Part shown: positions 1 to 9,977 of the stretch, piece by piece
How positions within the stretch are numbered: the first letter of the stretch is position 1
Layout of the letters: the number at the start of each line of letters is the position of its first letter
From: Asparagopsis taxiformis
Taxonomy: Eukaryota > Rhodophyta > Florideophyceae > Bonnemaisoniales > Bonnemaisoniaceae
Assembly (NCBI GenBank): GCA_030407315.1
Contig: JALQPE010001805.1
Span: 157,539-221,538 of the forward strand
Direction of reading: 5' to 3'
DNA length: 64,000 nt
Translations under genes and position numbers: made by a program
Notes under the pieces: generated by a model
Databases searched by the model: none
Told to the model about the DNA's origin: nothing
The model's input: only the letters and a program-made list of their open reading frames with translations

Positions 1-446
1 TTTCCGTGTTGCGTTTTAGTCTGTCGCAATCGACGACTGCTAGCATCCACGACTTGTCCTGCAGCTTGCGATCGGGCAATCTCCTCTCCCACAATTGCGG
101 TTGTTCTGCGCAAACTTTCGTTAATTTCACGCGCTACTTCAGCGGCATTGCGATCGATGGGCGCTGCCTCTGCAAACAATTCTGCTCTTTCGGTCGCGGT
201 GCGTTGTGAGGCATTTTCATGCGCTTGTTTGCGCGCGATTTGGACGGCTGCGCGTGCGGAAGTGACGGTTTGCAACAGCGCCCGCTTCGTGCTCGGAGAG
301 GACTCGAGCGCTGTGATCTCCAGATCATCAGCAGCCCGGGATACTATGCGCGCTTCACGGACAGTAGCATTGTTTGCTTCGATTAGCGAGTTGAGCTGAT
401 CAAGGGCAGCTTTCAATGCGATTGATTCCGGACATGACGGCTCCAT
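1..446 (-). CDS. Sec20/BNIP1-like SNARE, N-terminal part (3' end off window)
   Basis: An open frame runs on the minus strand from an ATG at 446 to the window edge without a stop (about 148 codons). The product is strongly helical. Near its end it reads REINESLRRTTAIVGEE followed by SSRRLRQTKTQ, the pattern of the Sec20 (Qb-SNARE) region: a Leu/Arg-rich 'ESL-R' helix, then a 'SS--L' helix before the SNARE motif. In the known family this SNARE acts in retrograde Golgi-to-ER membrane fusion with Ufe1/syntaxin-18, Use1 and Sec22. The C-terminal SNARE motif and membrane anchor would lie outside the window, so they cannot be checked. The gene is divergent from the ubinuclein gene across about 300 bp. 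The start is the first ATG of the frame. Another coiled-coil protein remains possible. Confidence 0.62.
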   Translation of the reverse strand, partial: MEPSCPESIALKAALDQLNSLIEANNATVREARIVSRAADDLEITALESSPSTKRALLQTVTSARAAVQIARKQAHENASQRTATERAELFAEAAPIDRNAAEVAREINESLRRTTAIVGEEIARSQAAGQVVDASSRRLRQTKTQHG

Positions 447-745
447 TGTGGAAGAGAGGAGCAGCGACAGGAGTTGGGCAAAGTTGGAGGAGCGAGTAAA
501 CGTGTATGAGTAAATTTGAATGCGCAATTATATTGGCACTGATGTTCATTTTCTCGGTTTTTCCATTTCAAGACATCTGATAGCACTGGTAGCGACGGTT
601 ACAACTCCGGCGCGTTCACAATGACCAAAGTCGTCAACTGCTCACCATATGTCAGCCACAATTCTGCCAGCACAATCGTCATCAAAAATTTCCGCTCACA
701 AGCTGTAGTCGACACCCAGTCCCCCGGCGCCTCTGCGCGCCCGAG
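447..745. promoter_or_regulatory. Shared divergent promoter region (Sec20-like / ubinuclein)
   Basis: The 299 bp between the two divergent start codons must hold both promoters. I see no clear TATA box or repeated motif. Role inferred from gene layout only. Confidence 0.4.
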
Positions 746-2695
746 ATGCAGGTCGGACTGAACATTCGACTAAACCCATCGGGTGGAAACCAATTGAACG
801 TGCGAGAGCTTTTGAAGCTTCTCTCGCCGCCCGAAAAGCCCACAGATGATGCCGACTTGGCCGGCATGGAAGACGGCCCAAATGCAGCCGCTGCGGGTGC
901 TACACCGAATAGCGGCGTGCAAGCAGCGGAGCCTGATCCACCCGGGAGACGCAGCGCACTCGACGACTACGACTACGACGATGACTTCATAGACGACGGC
1001 GAGCTGGAAGACGCGCCGGAGGACGCGCTCACGCCTGTGGAGATGAGCGATGGTGAGCCGTACGATGAGAATGCCGATGGAGATTTTGTGCCGGACAAGC
1101 CGCTTTCCGATTCGGATTCAGATGGAAATCAGGTCCCCGGTCGGGAAGCTGTTATGAGTGCGTCACAACAGTATCATGCGTTTGGACGATTCTTCATCAA
1201 TAGGGGCGATTTACCGGCCAAGTCGAAATTGAAGCCTGTACAGAGTCCTCCCTCAAAGCTCGGTAACGTGTCTGTGAACCACATTTCACTCCAGCCGCGT
1301 CCTGGTTCAACACCGGCCACAGGTGCACCCCTGCCGACAGAACAAGCTGGACAGCCTTCTACGCCGATCGCGAAAAACTCTCAGGCAGGCGTTGTGAAGA
1401 AAACAGCTCCGAATGGCGTGCAACCGGGCGTGAATACTGTGAAGAAAAAAACGGGCGATGCCACACAGCCTCCTGTTCGGGTCACTGTGACAAAACCGAC
1501 TAAGGCCGTTCCCGCATCCGTCCAGGCGGAAATTATCAAACTGTCCAAATTGTGCCACGAGCTGTTTGGCGATAAGAAGCCAAAACTGAACGACCCGAAA
1601 CTACAGGAACAACTACACATGGTATTTAAAAGCGCAATTAAAGAGAATGTGGGGCGGTTATTCTCAGACATTGCCAAGGACAAACGGATCATTTCGCTGG
1701 CAGATGAGGTATGGTTGAAATTGAGCCGGTTTCTACGAACAAAGCGTGCAAACCTGGAAACACTAGGGCATGCGCTGCACTGGAATGGACGGGAGAAGGA
1801 TGCAAAAGAGCGGGTTGAAAAGCTGGAGCTTGAATTATCTAGGGACATGGCGGCACAGCAACCACAAGCTGTAAATGGGCAAGTGGTCTGGACGAGGGCA
1901 TTGGACGAAAAGATGTTTGCGTGGTATAGAGCAAGGTACGATCTACAACTGGCGAAGAATCAGCTCGCATCGCGTCCGAAAAACATCAAGAAATTGGTGC
2001 CAATATGGGTGAGCAATCTGAAAAAAGTGGCTTTCACAGCGTACACAGTGTCGGAACAGGGCATCACCGACGCGTTCCGACGGATCGAAGAGGAGCGACA
2101 CGCAAAGGACAGGCAAAAACGCGAAGCAGACCGGCTAGAGCGCAAGCGAAAGAAGGAAGAACAGGCGGCTGTTGTCGCTGCGAAACGCGCGGCAGTCGCC
2201 AATGCAAAGGGGGCATCAAATGGCGGCACGCCGTCACCCGTCCCTGTAGCGGAAGGACAAGCATCGGGGGCGCCAAAATCGGCCAACAAGGTAACTAAAA
2301 TCACCAAGATGGTCAAGTCTGTAAATCGGCCGGCGTTGAAACAGACAAAGCTAACGATCAAGAAGGTGGCCAAGGAGGATTCGAGAGGCCCGAAAGCACC
2401 GATTCAAGCGCGGAAAATCGCTCCAGCAAAAGTAAATAAACCTCCCCTGAAGCCAAACACGCCTACCAAACCTACAACGATGAAGCCCGATGCCACGCCC
2501 GTGAAGAAAGTCGATCCCAAGCCGAAGACGGCGCGACCCGGGGAGGACAATGCGGCACAGGCGGGCGCAGCAAATGAAAACAGCGCTGCAGGCAAGGCAC
2601 ACGCAGCTGATGTCTGGAAAAAGAGCACTCCGGAGGCAACGGAAGACGGACGACCACACGGACATGACGGATACGAAGTCATTGAACTCGATTAG
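746..2695 (+). CDS. Ubinuclein/Hpc2-type histone chaperone subunit (HIR complex)
   Basis: The 649-residue intron-less protein carries the two-part Hpc2-related (HUN) motif of the ubinuclein family: an acidic/aromatic stretch DDYDYDDDFIDDGEL at about residues 73-87, and FFINRGDL at 149-156. In characterised ubinucleins this motif binds HIRA and the H3.3/H4 chaperone complex. A helical middle region (about 255-430, with ALHWNGR and several Trp/Tyr helices) resembles the ubinuclein middle domain. The C-terminal third is low-complexity, rich in Lys, Ala, Pro and Thr, and probably disordered. Expected location is the nucleus, acting in replication-independent nucleosome assembly. The start is the first ATG of the frame and gives an N-terminus ending in a LKLLSPP segment. 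The identification rests on the HUN motif; details of the tail are lineage-specific. Confidence 0.8.
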   Translation: MQVGLNIRLNPSGGNQLNVRELLKLLSPPEKPTDDADLAGMEDGPNAAAAGATPNSGVQAAEPDPPGRRSALDDYDYDDDFIDDGELEDAPEDALTPVEMSDGEPYDENADGDFVPDKPLSDSDSDGNQVPGREAVMSASQQYHAFGRFFINRGDLPAKSKLKPVQSPPSKLGNVSVNHISLQPRPGSTPATGAPLPTEQAGQPSTPIAKNSQAGVVKKTAPNGVQPGVNTVKKKTGDATQPPVRVTVTKPTKAVPASVQAEIIKLSKLCHELFGDKKPKLNDPKLQEQLHMVFKSAIKENVGRLFSDIAKDKRIISLADEVWLKLSRFLRTKRANLETLGHALHWNGREKDAKERVEKLELELSRDMAAQQPQAVNGQVVWTRALDEKMFAWYRARYDLQLAKNQLASRPKNIKKLVPIWVSNLKKVAFTAYTVSEQGITDAFRRIEEERHAKDRQKREADRLERKRKKEEQAAVVAAKRAAVANAKGASNGGTPSPVPVAEGQASGAPKSANKVTKITKMVKSVNRPALKQTKLTIKKVAKEDSRGPKAPIQARKIAPAKVNKPPLKPNTPTKPTTMKPDATPVKKVDPKPKTARPGEDNAAQAGAANENSAAGKAHAADVWKKSTPEATEDGRPHGHDGYEVIELD

Positions 2696-3229
2696 AACAG
2701 ACGCGCGTTGATTATGTAAAGTATGTTATTTTGACACGTGCACACGTTGAACAGCTGTACTCCGCGCTAAAGTGCGCCGCACACGCGCCTGTACACGTGT
2801 CATCGTGGATGACGTGACGGCGGTTTGTTTGCATGACTTTGTGAACAAGTTGTTGGAGTATTGTGGCAGTGCGAGTGTTGACCGCGTGGCGAGTCTGGAG
2901 AGCCGCGAGCACGACGATGGCTCGTCCGCTGCGAGTGATGTAGATTCTCGTGCGACGTAGCACGACATCGCCGCGACGGCAGACTGCCATATCCCTACGT
3001 TCCCCTGTCGATCGGGGAAGCGAGTGGACGTTCATCACGGCACTCTGCGCCGCGTCCTGATTCGTCTTTGTCAGTCAATCAGTACAATTGTAACCAGCCG
3101 CGCGCTGAATCACCCACACTGCTTTCACGCAAATTCATCCTTTCAACATCCCTACCTCGTCGTTTCTGACACCCCCCACTCGCTCCACTGCGGTGTCCGC
3201 GCGCATCAGCCCTGCCGCTAACAACCAAC
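2696..3229. other. Intergenic, no gene seen
   Basis: 534 bp between two genes on the same strand. Short open frames here have no coding character. It presumably holds the ubinuclein 3' UTR and the cofactor C promoter; I see no repeat or clear TATA box. Confidence 0.4.
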
Positions 3230-4036
3230 ATGTCCCGTGGCGAGGACTCGCTCGAGCACTTTCAAACGCAGCTGCTTGCCACTTCACAGCACGTTCAGCA
3301 GGCATCGCTAGTCGCCGATCTCGCCCCCCTCAAGTCCCAGCTGGAAAATCTCAGACAGTCTTTGACCCAGCACGCGCGGACATGGGCCGCGTATGATGTT
3401 CGTCGCGCCACGGAAAACCTGCTCGCGCTCGAGGAAGATTTTGACGCCGCTTCGCGTCGGATAAAACCGCGCTCCAGTTTTAAATTCAAACGATCTTTCA
3501 ATAGTACTGTGCGTGCTGTCAAAACTTCCGTCCCCGCCACGGCTGTGCAGCCGCAAGGCGCTCATCCTTCCACTCAAGTAGATGAATGCCGGACCGCAGC
3601 AAGCGATGTGACGTTGACTGGTTTACAGAACGAATCTATAAACCTGTTGAAGATCATCCCTGCGCTCAGGATTTCAGACTTGTCAGATTGCAATGTGATT
3701 ACCGGCCCCGTCACAGGCTCCATTCATGTGACGCGATGTACTGGGTGCACGTTTCGTGTCATGGCGCGCCAGATTCGCATACATGATTCCCGTGATTGTT
3801 CGTTCTTCCTTGACGTTGCCAGCGAGCCTGTGATTGAAAATTGTAATAGCATGACTTTCGGAGCTTATGACGTCGCATTTGACGGCAGACAGAGTTTGCT
3901 CGAAAAGGCGCACTGGAAGTCAAGTGGTGACTTGTGGAAATCCGTCAAGGATTTCAACTGGCTGCACGAGGAGCAGAGCCCGCATTGGAGACTGGCTACG
4001 CAGGAACAGCAGGCGCAAGGACGTATTGTTCTGTGA
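3230..4036 (+). CDS. Tubulin-binding cofactor C (TBCC domain)
   Basis: 268 residues. The N-terminal 80 residues are helical, matching the spectrin-like N-terminal domain of TBCC. After a basic linker, residues from about 130 form the C-CAP/cofactor C beta-helix: alternating short strands with Cys/Thr ladders (CTGCTFRVMARQIRIHDSRDC at about 170-190), then a VIENC strand and the FGAYD turn. The QIR segment (Arg183) sits where the family's catalytic 'arginine finger' lies, so GAP activity on beta-tubulin is plausible. In the known pathway TBCC joins the TBCD-beta-tubulin and TBCE-alpha-tubulin complex to release polymerisation-competent tubulin. Length is close to the usual 300-350 residues. The stop lies 63 bp from the stop of the convergent neighbour. 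Confidence 0.88.
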   Translation: MSRGEDSLEHFQTQLLATSQHVQQASLVADLAPLKSQLENLRQSLTQHARTWAAYDVRRATENLLALEEDFDAASRRIKPRSSFKFKRSFNSTVRAVKTSVPATAVQPQGAHPSTQVDECRTAASDVTLTGLQNESINLLKIIPALRISDLSDCNVITGPVTGSIHVTRCTGCTFRVMARQIRIHDSRDCSFFLDVASEPVIENCNSMTFGAYDVAFDGRQSLLEKAHWKSSGDLWKSVKDFNWLHEEQSPHWRLATQEQQAQGRIVL

Positions 4037-4099
4037 AGTGTATTTGGTGACTAATATGTTGTTTACTATCGTGTTGTAAATTGGTATAGATTGTTTAAG

Positions 4100-4872
4100 C
4101 TATGACGATGGAACAGGTCGAAGTAGCGAATGAAGACCTTGAGTACATTCTATGGCACCTCGAAATGCAACCGCCCTTGAAGCAGTAGGGTATTTCTCAA
4201 AATATTGCTCGCACACTTGTGTTGTCTGCGAAACGGCACCCCACACGCGCCGATACCCCGTGCAGCTGCGGAATACGCAGACGTTCGGTCTGCTCGTTCC
4301 AACTAGACAGTCGGGATACTTTGCCAATTCGCAGGGCACAGTGCCAGGCATCACGAGTCTATAGGTTGGAACTATGGTATCACAGTACAAGTTGTCACCG
4401 AGGTCTAGCACGAACGATCTGTCGAGCATGTTTTGCAACGAATGACGAATAGTTGTTTCAATTGTTAGTGTGGTGTCCAGGCGACGTTGAACTTGGCCCC
4501 TTGCCAGTAGACTGCTTAATGCATCTGGTTTACAGCGTTGTTCGGGATCGAATTTGTTGTAGTTTACAGCGAGTTGGTGAACGTTCCAGTGGATTGCGAT
4601 ATTGGCTTTCGTCTAGAAGACCGGAATCAATGATGGTGGTGAGAATTTGAAAAGCTTTTCTGTTACTTTGCATGAGATGTTGATGCAAATAGACTGACCT
4701 TTACGTTATGAATTAGGCCGAAGATTGACACGGTTCCAATGATATGTTGTCGAAAGATAACGGAACCCCATATTCCATCCTGTTCCTGGAATATTGCTAT
4801 AGCTGCTGGTGGAGTGGCAGTGGTGAGATTAAGAAGAAGTAGCACAATGAAGAATGTTTGTAACGTCAACAT
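4100..4872 (-). CDS. Secreted Cu/Zn-SOD-like protein, two exons (low-confidence family)
   Basis: Two open segments on the minus strand join across a canonical intron. Exon 1 is 4699-4872, from an ATG (MLTLQTFFIVLLLLNL) to ...HNVK. The intron is 4613-4698, beginning GTCAGT and ending TTCTAG. Exon 2 is 4100-4612 with no internal stop. The junction is in phase 0 and the joined product is 228 residues. The N-terminus is a clear signal peptide. The pattern that follows, 'A-I-IFQEQDGIWGSVIFRQ' then 'IAIHWNVHQLAV' then a Cys, resembles extracellular Cu/Zn superoxide dismutase-like domains, where a strand, a G-V-F-Q segment and an H-x-H near a Pro/Val turn recur. Here the second metal His is replaced (HWNVHQ), so a catalytic enzyme is doubtful. 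It is divergent from the GT14-like gene. Confidence 0.5.
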
Positions 4873-5494
4873 CGAGATTGGGAACACAATGGTACCGGTA
4901 GGGGTGCGGAAAGGGAGCCGATACGAAGATTACTAGGTTTGGTTTAAAAGTGATACATGGATGCAATAAAGAAATGAGGTAGAACTGACAAAAAGAAATG
5001 AGGTTGGACAGCTTCCAATCAAGAAATTTTGATCGAGTATTATAGGGAAGTCGAACCCTTCGCAAACAAGACGTGCAACTAGTCGAAATATTAATCAGTT
5101 GGGCGCTGATTGCAACCGCACATTGCTCCCAACCTATCAAAACTTGTGAGAACCTGACGTAACTTGTTTATTGCTGATCAATTGACAGCAACCAACTCTA
5201 TATTTTGATATCATTCGCCAGTGCGAAAACGCCAGTTCGCACAGCGAAACAGTCGCTTTGATTTGATCGACCCTCCACTCGCAAGTCGCGAGACTGACAA
5301 CGATCTTCGTTGCGCTCGTACATTTCGCTCACTGCACTGACTGTTCAGCCGTGTAACCCGCGGACGCCATTACACACAATCCGGCGATTTCAATGCAAAC
5401 AATTTTCGCACTTGCCAGTTGTCCAATCCGAAGCGTCAGTCCACAAAACCGTCCGTGTCCAAAATTCGCACGCCACTACCACACTTGCGTCATC
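4873..5494. promoter_or_regulatory. Divergent intergenic region (secreted SOD-like / GT14-like)
   Basis: 622 bp between two divergent genes, presumed to carry both promoters. The stretch TATATTTTGATA near 5198-5210 is the only TATA-like sequence noted. No gene or repeat is supported. Confidence 0.35.
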
Positions 5495-6562
5495 ATGAAC
5501 TATCTTCTCCTAACACTAATCCTAACAGTGATCGGCGTGTCTTCGCATACGCTCCCCACGTCCGAGGCGCTGATCGCATTTCACGTGACGATATCGCGCG
5601 ATCAAATTGCCCTTCTCCCGCGCTTTTTGAAGAACATATATCACCCATCAAACCTCTATCTGTTGGATTTCGACCAGCCGCTAGATCCTCAAACTACGTT
5701 TCCCGACCCGCCCGCAAACGTTCATCTCCGCAGCGCAGAGCCTTACGTACCCCATGGCGTCTCGCATGTGATCAACATCCTCGAGGGCATGTCCTTCTTC
5801 TTGGATCATGAGGACGTTGAAAAGGCCCCTCCATTTGACTATTTCATCCACACCTCGCCCTCGGAGTATCCCACAGTGACAGCGACTCGGCTTCGAAAAA
5901 TTCTGTACACAGCACCCGATAGGCCTTCACCAAATTATTTCCACTTTGCACATCCATCGCAGTGGAAGCTCTTCTCAAAGGAGATTGACTATGTCCATTT
6001 TGATTATTCACTCTCTTTGACGCATAACGCATCACTGACGCAATCACTGCAGTCAACCAAGCTCCAGCATCCCGGCCGTTCCAGACGTAAATGGACCATA
6101 CCACGCACGGCGGGCTTTTTTGCAGTGAACCATGCGTACGTGCGTCTGGCAGTGGATTCGATGCTGTCGAAGAATTTACTCATGACGCTGGCGGAAGCCA
6201 GTCACGTGTACGAGCATTTCTTCGGCGCTTTGGCGTTGAATGATGAGGAGCAGTCACAGCTACTTGTGCGGAATAGTTCGTTGCGATGTGTCGACATGTC
6301 TGGGCTCGATGAGAAAGCAAAGGATACTCTGCCTGTGTATGAGACGCGCACACCGAGTGTCGAGTTTTTGAAGAAAACAGAGTTGCCTTGCTTGTTTACA
6401 GGCCCTTTCGTGGAGGAATCGTCGGACAGTCTTGCTGTGAGGGATGAGATTGATACGCACATTCTTGGTTCAGACTCGTCTAGGGAACGTCTTCATGCTT
6501 TTTATACATCGGTTTATCGACGTCTTGGCGCTGTTATTAGGAGTAATGGATTGGCTCGATGA
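5495..6562 (+). CDS. GT14-like glycosyltransferase (core-2/I-branching family), secretory pathway
   Basis: From the ATG at 5495 the protein has 355 residues and starts with a signal or anchor sequence (MNYLLLTLILTVIGVSS). An upstream in-frame ATG at 5393 would put 34 polar residues in front of it, so 5495 is preferred. The body follows the GT14 layout: ALIAFHVTISRDQIALLPRF then NIYHPSNLYLLDFD, matching the family's nucleotide-sugar start with a Y-H-P-x-N-x-Y-x-x-H-x-D segment. FDYFIHTSPSEYPT follows (family: W-D-Y-F-I-N-L-S-x-x-D-Y-P), and a later segment where the family's E-x-F-F/Y-x-T motif sits reads YEHFFGALALN. Known members transfer GlcNAc, xylose or glucuronate to glycoproteins in the Golgi lumen. 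Donor and acceptor cannot be told from sequence. Convergent with the kinase gene, 240 bp between stops. Confidence 0.68.
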   Translation: MNYLLLTLILTVIGVSSHTLPTSEALIAFHVTISRDQIALLPRFLKNIYHPSNLYLLDFDQPLDPQTTFPDPPANVHLRSAEPYVPHGVSHVINILEGMSFFLDHEDVEKAPPFDYFIHTSPSEYPTVTATRLRKILYTAPDRPSPNYFHFAHPSQWKLFSKEIDYVHFDYSLSLTHNASLTQSLQSTKLQHPGRSRRKWTIPRTAGFFAVNHAYVRLAVDSMLSKNLLMTLAEASHVYEHFFGALALNDEEQSQLLVRNSSLRCVDMSGLDEKAKDTLPVYETRTPSVEFLKKTELPCLFTGPFVEESSDSLAVRDEIDTHILGSDSSRERLHAFYTSVYRRLGAVIRSNGLAR

Positions 6563-6802
6563 AGCGTGCATCCTGGCAGATCTTTGCAATCTTTGATGGA
6601 CAACATGAGTTGTGAATCTTGCAGTTGGCGATGACCGAGTTCAAACACACATAAAACGGAATAGAATTGTAACATAATGACTCCCAGGTTGGAGACTTGC
6701 ACAGCGTAAATGGTTGATAATGGTTTATCTTTCCAGACTTGCGCTGGTCAAAATGAGTCATGTTCAAGACGCTGTCTATGGTTAGTGTACAATACTGTTA
6801 AG

Positions 6803-9361
6803 CTAATTGGCCGTTCTAGGAGATACGGAAAGTGAAAGGTTAAATGGCTTTGACGGATTGGTCGCCAGTTCTGAGCGTGACAATTTCTTCCGCATTGTGT
6901 GACTCAGTGGAGAAAATATCGACTTGCTCCCCGCAGAATGCGACTCGTGCCCGACTTGTTCCCTACTATTTTCTGATACGCTATCCTTGTTGGTTGCAGT
7001 GTTAATCGCCGCCTGGCAAGTGTCGTCCTTCCCATCACTCTCGACATCGGCAAAAACATCCATCGAGTCGATACACCAAGTTGTTAGTCCCGTTTCGCCG
7101 TCGTCACTGCCCACTTCTGGACAAAACACGCTTGGTGCCATAGTCGGCCTAGATGGGTCCGTGGTCGCTTCTGCCAATGCGGCAAATTGTGGTGTCATTG
7201 GTTTGAAGATACCGTCCGTTGATTGCGGGGTTGGTGTAGACGCGCCTGCGAATAGTCCACTGCTTGATGGTGCGTCGGCGTTCATTTGCATTGGGGAATT
7301 GAACGGAGAGAATATGGCTCCTGAAATCTTCGAAATGTCCAGTTGCTGTGCAGCAGACCGAGATGCGAACGGTGTTTCCGACTTTGTAGAAAGTGGTGAT
7401 GCAAGTTTAGAGAGTGAGAGTTGCCTTTCTGACGGCTTGATTTTCGCACTCTGACTTGTTCCGTCATTCGGATCATGATTCTCCAATGACTTGACATCTC
7501 CGACTGCATGCGGACTAGGTTGTGTACTTGCTGACGTGGTCAACATCATCTTGGCAAAACTTGAGAGCAACCCATTTGAATCTTCAGGTGTAGACTCTAA
7601 TGTTGGAGCGGCAGGAGTGCCTCGATGCAGTGGAATGTCCGGAGTGCCTGATACGCCACATCGCTCCCATGCTGCTTGTAAGGAAGATGAAGAACTGGTT
7701 GGGGTACTTGCAATAACCCGGCCAGACCCAGTAGAAGCGGTTTTCTTCATGGCGTCTTGACTATTGGTATTCTGAAAACCAAGCAATGGAAATTCATTGG
7801 AGCCGCCACTCTCTATCGCTGTGCGGGATTGACGTGTGTAGCGCTCGGAACGATTTTCGCTATCTGCGACCGTCTTGAATGTCGACGCTGATTGCTGCTC
7901 TCCGTGTTCGTTCACATCACAATCATCCTTGGTAGGAAGGTCGAACCAGTGACGTCTTTGTGGCGGTTGCAGCACTTGAGGGCTTTGGTCTGCAGTGACG
8001 GGATGGAGTTTCGGGATTTCGCCGATGGACCGGCGTCGGGTATGATTGGCATATTTTGAATATTGAGCGCCCATGAGATTGGTTTGTGTCGTAGCTGTTG
8101 GATGCGTTGTAGTTGAATCTTCAAAAGCGACATGAGTTGGGACATGTTGGGGATTCACTTGTTCATGTGCGGTTTGGTCCGGCGATTGAAGAGGTTTGTC
8201 GAACCAATGAGACCTATGCAGCTTTGCAGAAGTATCTGATGTGTGACCAGCCGAGGACCCGGATGCGGAACTTGCTGTGGAAGCAATTGATTTACGTTGT
8301 TTGAAATCGGCAGCGGTACTGTCGGCAGTATATTGTGCGGTATCATCATCGTTAGTATGCCAGCGTGACGGATTCACGGGTGACAAAGGGGTATGGTCTG
8401 TGGAGTTTCTATGGCGTGCGCGATCGATGGATCTTCTGACGCGATGTTTTCGGCGTTCCTTTCGCAGGGAGGAATGGGAGGCTGGACGGCGTTGGTCGGA
8501 CATGACGGGTTGGTAATCGACTTTGAACCATGTATATTGTTTGACGAGGTCCATAGTGGGTCGTTTTGCGGGGTCTTTTTGTAGCATTGCGCGTAGTAGT
8601 TTGACAACGTCGTAGGAAAAATGCTTTGGAAATTGCGGAGGCGTTTGCACAATTGCTTGATATAAGGCGCGAGTATCTGGCTCGTCGAATGGGAGGAAGC
8701 CGGCCAACATGCCGTAGAGAATGATACCGGAGGCCCAGACATCTACTTTTGCGCCCTCGTAACCGGTAGCGGCGGAGGTGATAATTTCTGGTGCGATATA
8801 ATGAGGGGACCCCATTACGGTGTGCAAGAGCTCGGAGGAAGCATCGGGGAGTTTGATGGATGAAAGACCGAAATCGGTTATCTTGAGAGTTTTTCTATCG
8901 GCGGACAGGAGGAGATTTTCTGGCTTCAAGTCTCTGTGATAGACGCGACGTGTATGACAATAGTGTATACCATCCACGAGCTGTTGAAAGTAGAGACGAG
9001 CGGTCGATTCTGGTAGTCTACCACGTTGCGCAACGGCGTCGAACAGTTCACCGCCGGTGACGAGGTCCATGACCATGTAGAGATTTTTGGAAGAATTGAG
9101 CACTTCGTAGAGATTGACAATGTAGGGATGATTCATAGCTTTCATGACGGCGATCTCCCTGCGCACTTGGAGGGTGAGTTCATGCTGATGAATGTGCGAT
9201 TTGTGCATGATTTTTATGGCATACTGCTTGCCGGTGGTTTGGTCGACGGCGAGACGAACTTTTCCAAATGCGCCCTCACCGAGTAGATCGAACATGAGAT
9301 ATTTTCCGACGCGTGTGGCGGGGGGCGGAGGGGCGGAGGATGCATGCGGTTCGGGCGGCAT
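6803..9361 (-). CDS. Ser/Thr protein kinase, CAMK/SnRK-CIPK-like, with long disordered tail
   Basis: 852 residues. An N-terminal kinase domain spans residues 20-283 with all catalytic elements: glycine loop GEGAFGKV (28-35), Lys50 in AIK, HRD at 142-144 with Asn149, DFG at 163-165 and APE at 190-192. The segment LHTVMGSPHYIAPE and the text around YQAIV and MLQKDP are typical of AMPK/SnRK/CIPK-like CAMK kinases. The remaining 570 residues are Ser/Thr/Pro/Gln-rich, without a recognisable NAF, UBA or KA1 domain, and hold many possible phosphosites. The repeated phrase HWFD (SHWFDKPL, RHWFDLPT) recurs twice in the tail and may be a docking motif. The start is the first ATG, 18 residues before the domain. 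A tetranucleotide repeat lies directly upstream. The substrate is unknown. Confidence 0.87.
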   Translation of the reverse strand: MPPEPHASSAPPPPATRVGKYLMFDLLGEGAFGKVRLAVDQTTGKQYAIKIMHKSHIHQHELTLQVRREIAVMKAMNHPYIVNLYEVLNSSKNLYMVMDLVTGGELFDAVAQRGRLPESTARLYFQQLVDGIHYCHTRRVYHRDLKPENLLLSADRKTLKITDFGLSSIKLPDASSELLHTVMGSPHYIAPEIITSAATGYEGAKVDVWASGIILYGMLAGFLPFDEPDTRALYQAIVQTPPQFPKHFSYDVVKLLRAMLQKDPAKRPTMDLVKQYTWFKVDYQPVMSDQRRPASHSSLRKERRKHRVRRSIDRARHRNSTDHTPLSPVNPSRWHTNDDDTAQYTADSTAADFKQRKSIASTASSASGSSAGHTSDTSAKLHRSHWFDKPLQSPDQTAHEQVNPQHVPTHVAFEDSTTTHPTATTQTNLMGAQYSKYANHTRRRSIGEIPKLHPVTADQSPQVLQPPQRRHWFDLPTKDDCDVNEHGEQQSASTFKTVADSENRSERYTRQSRTAIESGGSNEFPLLGFQNTNSQDAMKKTASTGSGRVIASTPTSSSSSLQAAWERCGVSGTPDIPLHRGTPAAPTLESTPEDSNGLLSSFAKMMLTTSASTQPSPHAVGDVKSLENHDPNDGTSQSAKIKPSERQLSLSKLASPLSTKSETPFASRSAAQQLDISKISGAIFSPFNSPMQMNADAPSSSGLFAGASTPTPQSTDGIFKPMTPQFAALAEATTDPSRPTMAPSVFCPEVGSDDGETGLTTWCIDSMDVFADVESDGKDDTCQAAINTATNKDSVSENSREQVGHESHSAGSKSIFSPLSHTMRKKLSRSELATNPSKPFNLSLSVSPRTAN

Positions 9362-9385
9362 GATGTGAGGATTGATTGGATATGG

Positions 9386-9494
9386 GCTAGCTCGCTAGCT
9401 AGCTAGCTGGCTGGCTGGCTGGCTGGTGGGCAGGCTGGCTGGCAGGCAGGCAGGCAGATTGGCCGGCCGACTGACTGGCTGGCTGGTTGGCGGA
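9386..9494. repeat. GCTA/GCTG/GGCA tetranucleotide microsatellite
   Basis: A run of GCTA, then GCTG/GGCT, then GGCA/GACT tetramers begins about 25 bp upstream of the kinase start codon, so it lies in its 5' UTR or core promoter. The tetramers shift in register, as expected for replication slippage. Confidence 0.85.
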
Positions 9495-9656
9495 ATGGTG
9501 GACGGAGTGTCGGGCTAGTTGAGGCGGTGGTTTAACATGGCATGGGTGGGTTTAAAATTGCAGACAGAAAGGCTGCGGTGCATGAATGCAGAGTTGAGGA
9601 AATTATGATGGTTTCGTGGCAAGTGAATGGGTGTATGTTGATGGTGCGGAGTAACG

Positions 9657-9720
9657 GACTGCGTACAAGGGTACCCTTGAGGGTACCCTCGCGGGGACCA
9701 ATGTACGCATTCATGCAGTC
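9657..9720. repeat. Twin 12-bp palindromes inside an outer inverted repeat
   Basis: Two perfect palindromes lie side by side: AAGGGTACCCTT (9667-9678) and GAGGGTACCCTC (9679-9690). GCGTACA (9661-9667) and TGTACGC (9702-9708) pair around them, and GACTGC/GCAGTC (9657-9662, 9715-9720) give an alternative outer stem. The site lies in the divergent promoter between the kinase and the coiled-coil gene and could be a dimeric factor site or a cruciform. Confidence 0.7.
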
Positions 9721-9977
9721 AGTGATGATATGTCAGTAAACGGCTCGCGCACGAGTCTTGGAGCACCGAGCTCGCAATTTGCATCGAGCGTAGTCGCACC
9801 ATCTACACTCACTTGTTGGTGTGTAGACGCAACGCGATGCACCGCACCGCACCGCACCTCGGTCGGTACGCTCGTGCCAAATCTTTTAAAACTTTTTGAA
9901 AAAAAGACTTGAGCCAAACTATTTGACCGACTCCACCACACAACTTTGTCATCATCATTGCACCGTCTCGTCTCACC

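Noticed and set aside
1381..1848. Long minus-strand frames inside the ubinuclein gene
   Set aside because: Shadow frames of a repetitive, codon-biased coding region.
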